From Schlegelella_A sp036263655 (GTDB lineage Bacteria > Pseudomonadota > Gammaproteobacteria > Burkholderiales > Burkholderiaceae_C): a stretch of 64,000 nucleotides of DNA. The stretch is taken from contig DATAGP010000037.1 in assembly GCA_036263655.1 (NCBI GenBank), forward strand, positions 1 through 64,000, read 5' to 3'. The position numbers and the translations under genes were made by a program. Shown piece by piece: positions 60,217 to 64,000 of the stretch (position 1 is the first letter of the stretch; every line of letters starts with the position of its first letter). A model generated the notes under the pieces. That model was not told the DNA's origin and did no database searches. It saw only the letters and a list, made by a program, of their open reading frames with translations.

Positions 60217-61206
60217 CTAGGCGGCGCGGGTCTTCTTCGCGCTCTTCTTCGCGCCCGTCTTCGCGCTGGTCTTCGCGCCCGTCTTCTTCGCCGTGCTCGG
60301 CGCCTTCGCTGCCGTCTTCTTCGCGGCCGACCGCTTCGGCGCCTTGCGGCCCGGCGCGTCGGATGCGGCGGCCGCCGGCCCGGCCTGGACGCCGAGCGAG
60401 CGGCGCAGCGCCTGCATCAGGTCGATCACCTCGCCCGAGCCGCCGGAGTCGTCGTCCGGGTCCTCGAGCTCGTCCATCGAGATGACCGCCGCGCCGCCTT
60501 TCTTGGCCTTCTGCTGCGCGAACTTGCGCAGCGTCTCGGCTTCGAGGTCGGCCATCTCGTCGGCGGCGAGACCCGGCTTGGCGAGGGCATCGATCTCCTT
60601 GCCCAGCGCGCGCACCAGGCTCGCGTCGGCCTTGCCGGGCTTCGGCAGGCCGATCGCTTCCGGCGTGCGCAGCTCGTCGGCGTAGCGCAGGACCTCGGCC
60701 CGGAGCAGGCCGTTCTCGGCGAGGATGGCGACCAGGTACTCGTGGCCGCGCATCACGAAGCTGCCGATGCCGGCCTTGCCGGTGCGCGCCATCGTCTGCG
60801 CGAGCAGCGTGTAGGCCTTGCCGGCGCGCTCGTCCGGGGCCAGGAAGTAGGGGCGCTCGAAGAAGAACGGCGGGATCTCGTCGAGCGGCACGAAGCGCTT
60901 CAGGTCGATGTCGCGCGACTTCTCCGGCGCCGCCGACGCGAACTCCTCGTCGGTGACCACGACCATCTTGCCGGACTCGGTCTCGTAGCCGCGCACGAGC
61001 TCGTCGTTGTCGAGGATCTTCTCGTCCTTCGGGCACCAGTAGCGGCGGCCGAGCGGGTGGCCCTCCTCGTCGACGAGCTTCATCGACTTGTGCCGCGGCC
61101 CGACGGCGGCGACGAGGTCGACCGGGATGCTGACCAGCCCGAAGGTGATCGTCCCCGACCAGAACGGCCGCACCGGCGCGGCCGCAGGCTGCTTGTCGTC
61201 AGGCAA
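60217..61206 (-). CDS. Ku-family DNA end-binding protein 1, Lys/Ala-rich tail
   Basis: A 329-residue bacterial Ku. The core opens FWSGTITFGLVSIPVDLVAAV and has RRYWCPKDEKILDNDELVRGYE, FLAPDERAGKAYTLLAQTM and VLRYADELRTPEAI, all typical. After an acidic DELEDPDDDSGGSGE stretch it has a histone H1-like Lys/Ala-rich tail (KKTAAKAPSTAKKTGAK...), known to help some Ku proteins hold and slide on DNA. Its start overlaps the end of the second Ku gene by eight bases. The GC-rich tail repeat is made of near-identical units. Confidence 0.93.
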   Translation of the reverse strand: MPDDKQPAAAPVRPFWSGTITFGLVSIPVDLVAAVGPRHKSMKLVDEEGHPLGRRYWCPKDEKILDNDELVRGYETESGKMVVVTDEEFASAAPEKSRDIDLKRFVPLDEIPPFFFERPYFLAPDERAGKAYTLLAQTMARTGKAGIGSFVMRGHEYLVAILAENGLLRAEVLRYADELRTPEAIGLPKPGKADASLVRALGKEIDALAKPGLAADEMADLEAETLRKFAQQKAKKGGAAVISMDELEDPDDDSGGSGEVIDLMQALRRSLGVQAGPAAAASDAPGRKAPKRSAAKKTAAKAPSTAKKTGAKTSAKTGAKKSAKKTRAA

Positions 61207-61999
61207 CCTTCTTCCCCCTGGTCGGTGATGCCGACGTGGCCGCCAGGCTGGCGCGCAGGCTCTCGGCGAGATCGCCCGTCGCTTCCTTCAGCTTGGCCGC
61301 GACGAGCTTCAGCTTCGTGCCCTTGGCCTTGGCCTCGATGAGCTTGTGCAGGCGCTCGCGGTACTCGTTGCGCCACTCTTCCGGCGTGAAGGCGCCGGTA
61401 ATGGTGTCGACCAGCTGCTGCGCCAGCTTCACCTCGGCGTCGGACGGCGTGCGCGCCTTGTCGGGACGGATCGCCGGCACCTCGAGCACCTGGTCGGCGC
61501 GGCGCAGCGTCGTCATGCGCAGGTAGCCGTCGCTGACCGAGAGCGCGCCGAGGTAGCGCTTGTCGCGCATGACCCAGCGGGCGATGCCGATGCGGTCCTT
61601 GTCGCCGAGGGCGGTGGCGAGCGCGAAGTAGGCATCGTCGCCACCGTCGTCGGGACCCAGGTAGTACGGCCGATCGAACCACTGCTCGCCGAGCGCGTCG
61701 CGCGGCACGAAGCGCAGGAGGTGGATCGCGCGATCGGACTCCGGCTCCAGGCGGTCGAGCTCGTCGGGGTCGAGGATCACCGCGCGCTGGTCGTCGAGGG
61801 GGAAGGCCTTCCGCTGCGCCTCCTTCGCCACCTCGCGGCCGTTGTCCTTGCGGACGATGCGCTGCTCGACGGGCGTCAGGTCCTTCTCGTGCAGCAGGTG
61901 GAAGTGGACCGCCTGGTCCTGGACGGCGGAATACACCTTCACCGGCACGTCCTGCTTGCCAAGAACGAGGTGGCCTTTCCAGATGGCGCGGGCGGTCAT
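61199..61999 (-). CDS. Ku-family DNA end-binding protein 2
   Basis: A 266-residue Ku paralogue, shorter and without a Lys-rich tail, ending ASPTRGKKVA. It has AIWKGHLVLGKQDVPVKVYSAV, HFHLLHEKDLTPVEQRIVRKDNG, LDDQRAVILDPDELDRL and VLEVPAIRPDKARTPSD, clearly Ku-like though divergent from the first copy. Two Ku genes in one operon suggest a heterodimer or specialised forms, as proposed in some soil bacteria with several Ku genes. It is the first gene of the Ku-Ku-polymerase operon, with 113 bases before the next gene. Confidence 0.92.
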   Translation of the reverse strand: MTARAIWKGHLVLGKQDVPVKVYSAVQDQAVHFHLLHEKDLTPVEQRIVRKDNGREVAKEAQRKAFPLDDQRAVILDPDELDRLEPESDRAIHLLRFVPRDALGEQWFDRPYYLGPDDGGDDAYFALATALGDKDRIGIARWVMRDKRYLGALSVSDGYLRMTTLRRADQVLEVPAIRPDKARTPSDAEVKLAQQLVDTITGAFTPEEWRNEYRERLHKLIEAKAKGTKLKLVAAKLKEATGDLAESLRASLAATSASPTRGKKVA

Positions 62000-62112
62000 G
62001 GGCGGCGGTCGGGGGGACAGTTCGCGAGCAGTGGGAGCACGGAGGTCGAGCAGCCCTCCTTGGCAAGAATCGTGCGAGTGCCTTCAGCGTGGGCGGCGGG
62101 GTGCCGCTCGCG

Positions 62113-62580
62113 TCACTCCGAGAGGAGCGCGCCGATCATCGCGCCCACGCTCATGTCCTCGACGGCGCCGAACTCGGACAGGCGGATCCTGCCGGCGCGA
62201 TCGATCAGCACCAGGCTGGGCGTGCCTTGCAGGCGGTAGGCGAGCAGGGTCCTCGGCAGCGAGCCTTCCGCCGCCGGCCGGTCGACGGCGATCGGGAAGG
62301 TGAGCCGGTACTGATGCACGAAGGCCTCGAGCGCAGTGCGGCCCATCGCCTGGTGATGCTCGAAGACGCTGTGCAGGCCGATGACCCGGACGTCCTGGCC
62401 GGCGAACAGGCGCTCGATCCGCGTCGCCTGCGGAATGCCGTGCGAGACGCAACCGGGGCACAGCATCTGGAAGGCGTGCAGCGCGACCACCTGCCCGCGC
62501 AGCTCGCGCAGCGCGAGGGGCGTCGGCGTGTTCAGCCACGACTCGGCCTCGATCTCCGGCGCCTCGATCCCCAGGAGCAC
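62113..62580 (-). CDS. Thioredoxin-fold peroxiredoxin/TlpA-like protein
   Basis: A 155-residue protein without a signal peptide. The active-site-like C41-P-G-C44 lies in FQMLCPGCVSHGIPQ, the LRELRGQVVALHAFQM strand-turn precedes it, and QGTPSLVLIDRAGRIR supplies the cis-Pro segment. It resembles redoxins that reduce peroxides or disulfides. The start is GTG at 62580, preceded by GAGGG, ten bases after the dioxygenase gene stop. Co-transcribed with that gene; its partner may be the dioxygenase or a thioredoxin system. Cytoplasmic. Confidence 0.85.
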   Translation of the reverse strand: MLLGIEAPEIEAESWLNTPTPLALRELRGQVVALHAFQMLCPGCVSHGIPQATRIERLFAGQDVRVIGLHSVFEHHQAMGRTALEAFVHQYRLTFPIAVDRPAAEGSLPRTLLAYRLQGTPSLVLIDRAGRIRLSEFGAVEDMSVGAMIGALLSE

Positions 62581-62590
62581 GGCGCCGCCC

Positions 62591-63466
62591 TCAGGTGTTC
62601 GTCTGCTCCGGCGGCACCGTGCCCGGATCGGGCAGGGCGGCGGCCGGGTCGGCGTGCGGCGGCGCCGGCGCCAGGCCGGCGCAGCCGAGCAGGTAGCTCG
62701 TCATGGTGATCGAGCCCAGGGTGCCGCCTTCGACCAGCACCTCGGCCGCCTGCCCCGCCGCCTGGCAGAGGCCCGCCAGGTAGAGCAGCGGCAGGAAGTG
62801 CTCGGTGGTAGGCACCGACGACGCGTAGTCCGCGTGGCCCTCGACGGCGAGGATGTCGCCGGGCGCCGAGGTCATGAGCCGCTTCACGTCGGCGTCGAAG
62901 CGCTCGCCCCAGGCATGGGCGCCATCGGGCCGGTTCCAGTCGATGCGGCGCAGGTTGTGCACGACGTTTCCGCTGCCCAGGATGAAGATGCCGCGCTCGC
63001 GCAAGGGCGCCAGCCGCTCGCCCAGTTCGAGGTGGTAGCGAAGGCCGGCGCCGGCGTGCAGCGACAGCTGCACGACGGGCACGTCGGCGCGCGGGAAGAC
63101 GTGCGCCAGCACCGACCAGGTGCCGTGGTCGATGCCCCAGCTGTCGTGGTCGAGGCCGACGAAGCCGGGCCGCACCACGTCGGCGACCTCCTGCGCCACC
63201 TCGGGCGAGCCCGGGGCCGGGTAGTCGACTTCGAAGAGCGCCTGCGGGAAGCCGTAGAAATCGTGGATGACGCGCGGCCGGCGCATGGCCGTCACCGCGC
63301 TGCCGTGCGTGGTCCAGTGGGCGGAGACCGCGAGCACCGCGCGCGGCCGGGGCAGCGTCCGGCCGAGGTGGCGCCAGGCCGACGTGTAGCGGTTGACCTC
63401 CAGGGTGTTCATGGGGCTGCCTTGGCCGATGAAGGCCGCCGGCATCAAGCTCGTCGTCGCGGTCAT
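62591..63466 (-). CDS. DODA-type extradiol dioxygenase with altered metal ligand
   Basis: A 291-residue protein of the LigB/DODA family (YgiD-like), which open catecholic rings with a metal. The family's HGSPM metal His is Gln here: Q15 in FIGQGSPMN, encoded CAA. H50 in VSAHWTTHG and H223 in TTEHFLPLLYLAG are kept, as are VIHDFYGFP and GSGNVVHNL. Loss of one metal ligand should weaken or abolish metal binding unless another residue takes over. The start has GGGGAG upstream. It is the first of a pair with the thioredoxin-fold gene. Other substrates (quercetin-type or protocatechuate-type) cannot be excluded. Confidence 0.85.
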   Translation of the reverse strand: MTATTSLMPAAFIGQGSPMNTLEVNRYTSAWRHLGRTLPRPRAVLAVSAHWTTHGSAVTAMRRPRVIHDFYGFPQALFEVDYPAPGSPEVAQEVADVVRPGFVGLDHDSWGIDHGTWSVLAHVFPRADVPVVQLSLHAGAGLRYHLELGERLAPLRERGIFILGSGNVVHNLRRIDWNRPDGAHAWGERFDADVKRLMTSAPGDILAVEGHADYASSVPTTEHFLPLLYLAGLCQAAGQAAEVLVEGGTLGSITMTSYLLGCAGLAPAPPHADPAAALPDPGTVPPEQTNT

Positions 63467-63571
63467 CGCGGTGCTCCCCGGCCTCTGCGGCCATGCCGAG
63501 TCTGAGCGGCGGACCCGGCGCCGTCAACGGCCGTCGCGGCGCGTCACCGAGCCACGACCTAGACTCGGCCG

Positions 63572-64000
63572 ATGTCCCTGGCGCTGCTGCTCCTGCTTCC
63601 CTTCCTCGGCAGCGCCATCGCCGCGATCCTGCCCACGAACGCGCGCAACCTCGAATCGCTCTGGGCCGGTCTCGTCGCCCTCGGCGTCGCCGTGCCGCTG
63701 GCGCTGCTCTATCCCGACGTCCGCGACGGCGACGTGCTCGTCGAGCGCGTGAGCTGGCTGCCGAGCCTCGGCCTCGACCTCGTCGTCCGCATCGACGGCT
63801 TCGCCTGGATGTTCGCCATGCTCGTCGCCGGCATGGGCGTGCTCGTGGTCATGTACGCGCGCTACTACCTGTCGCCCGACGACCCGGCGGCGCGCTTCTA
63901 CGCGCTCCTGCTCGGCTTCATGGGCTCGATGCTGGGCGTCGTCGTCTCCGGCAACCTGCTCCTGCTGGTCCTCTTCTGGGAGCTGACGAGCGTCTTCTCC
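63572..64000 (+). CDS. Na+/H+ antiporter subunit A-like protein (MrpA/PhaA), partial
   Basis: The first 143 codons of a gene that runs off the window edge. The product is highly hydrophobic: LALLLLLPFLGSAIAAILP, LVALGVAVPLALLYPD, then LVVRIDGFAWMFAMLVAGMGVLVVMYARYYLSPDDPA and LLLLVLFWELTSVFS. This matches the N terminus of the Mrp subunit A / NuoL-like family, which exchanges Na+ or K+ for H+. The mnh/pha operon would follow beyond the window. Complete length is not visible. Confidence 0.85.
   Translation, partial: MSLALLLLLPFLGSAIAAILPTNARNLESLWAGLVALGVAVPLALLYPDVRDGDVLVERVSWLPSLGLDLVVRIDGFAWMFAMLVAGMGVLVVMYARYYLSPDDPAARFYALLLGFMGSMLGVVVSGNLLLLVLFWELTSVFS

Noticed and set aside
60238..60330. 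Repetitive Lys/Ala codons at the 3' end of the first Ku gene
   Set aside because: Histone-like tails of this composition are known in Ku proteins, so the repeat is explained by protein function and is not a separate element.
1..64000. tRNA, rRNA, insertion sequence, prophage, integrase or CRISPR
   Set aside because: I looked for CCA-ended cloverleaf stems, transposase-like frames, terminal repeats and regular short repeats and saw none; a tRNA scan could still find something I missed by eye.

Overview
The window is very GC-rich (about 70% by eye), densely coded and chromosomal in character. Two secreted enzymes carry C-terminal PEP-CTERM sorting tails. An RND efflux operon, a Rieske oxygenase beside a LivJ-type binding protein, a Ku/LigD-polymerase cluster and many small envelope lipoproteins accompany them. 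Together these suggest a Gram-negative betaproteobacterium, most likely of the Burkholderiales; this is an inference from gene content. I see no tRNA or rRNA gene, insertion sequence, prophage or CRISPR array.

Layout. 1-2.7 kb: a gene tail, a PEP-mutase/isocitrate-lyase-like protein divergent from zwf, and a 63-residue protein. 2.8-6.2 kb: phosphatidylserine synthase, a LivJ-like binding protein divergent from a VanA-like Rieske oxygenase, and a small hypothetical gene. 6.3-12.2 kb: an RND pump operon (pump, adaptor, outer-membrane factor). 12.3-16.5 kb: envelope genes (duplicated DUF883-like protein, PA14 lipoprotein, DUF4142, DUF3455). 16.7-22.6 kb: a SARP/AfsR-like regulator, an alpha/beta hydrolase, and a coupled msrB-msrA-deacylase set. 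22.7-26.4 kb: two overlapping beta-lactamase-like paralogues downstream of selO. 26.5-32 kb: small proteins, a metallo-beta-lactamase-fold lipoprotein, a thioesterase and a membrane-anchored Ser/Thr kinase. 32.1-36.6 kb: two PEP-CTERM enzymes and membrane proteins. 36.6-45.2 kb: a ROK repressor and a divergent seven-gene sugar catabolism operon. 45.3-51.2 kb: an erythromycin-esterase-like lipoprotein, xth, two GST genes, a 5'-truncated acyl-CoA ligase and a cyclase-family protein. 51.4-59.1 kb: a three-gene phosphorelay. 59.1-62 kb: LigD-type polymerase and two Ku genes. 62.1-64 kb: a thioredoxin-fold protein, a DODA-type dioxygenase, and the start of an MrpA-like antiporter subunit.

Three blocks stand out as systems. 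(1) The sugar operon: oxidoreductase, binding protein, second oxidoreductase, two permeases, SIS isomerase and ROK kinase. It is controlled by a divergent ROK repressor across a perfect AT-rich palindrome and has no transporter ATPase of its own. No standard sugar pathway fits this set exactly. (2) The phosphorelay: a 2113-residue hybrid kinase with nine GAF domains, seven of them tandem ~174-residue repeats, coupled to an HPt protein and a receiver-nucleotide-cyclase. It looks like a multi-ligand sensor feeding a cyclic nucleotide. (3) A Ku-Ku-polymerase operon with no ligase in the window. Several proteins also lack residues their families normally need: the RND proton relay, a dioxygenase metal ligand, the MsrB zinc site and the ROK kinase zinc motif.
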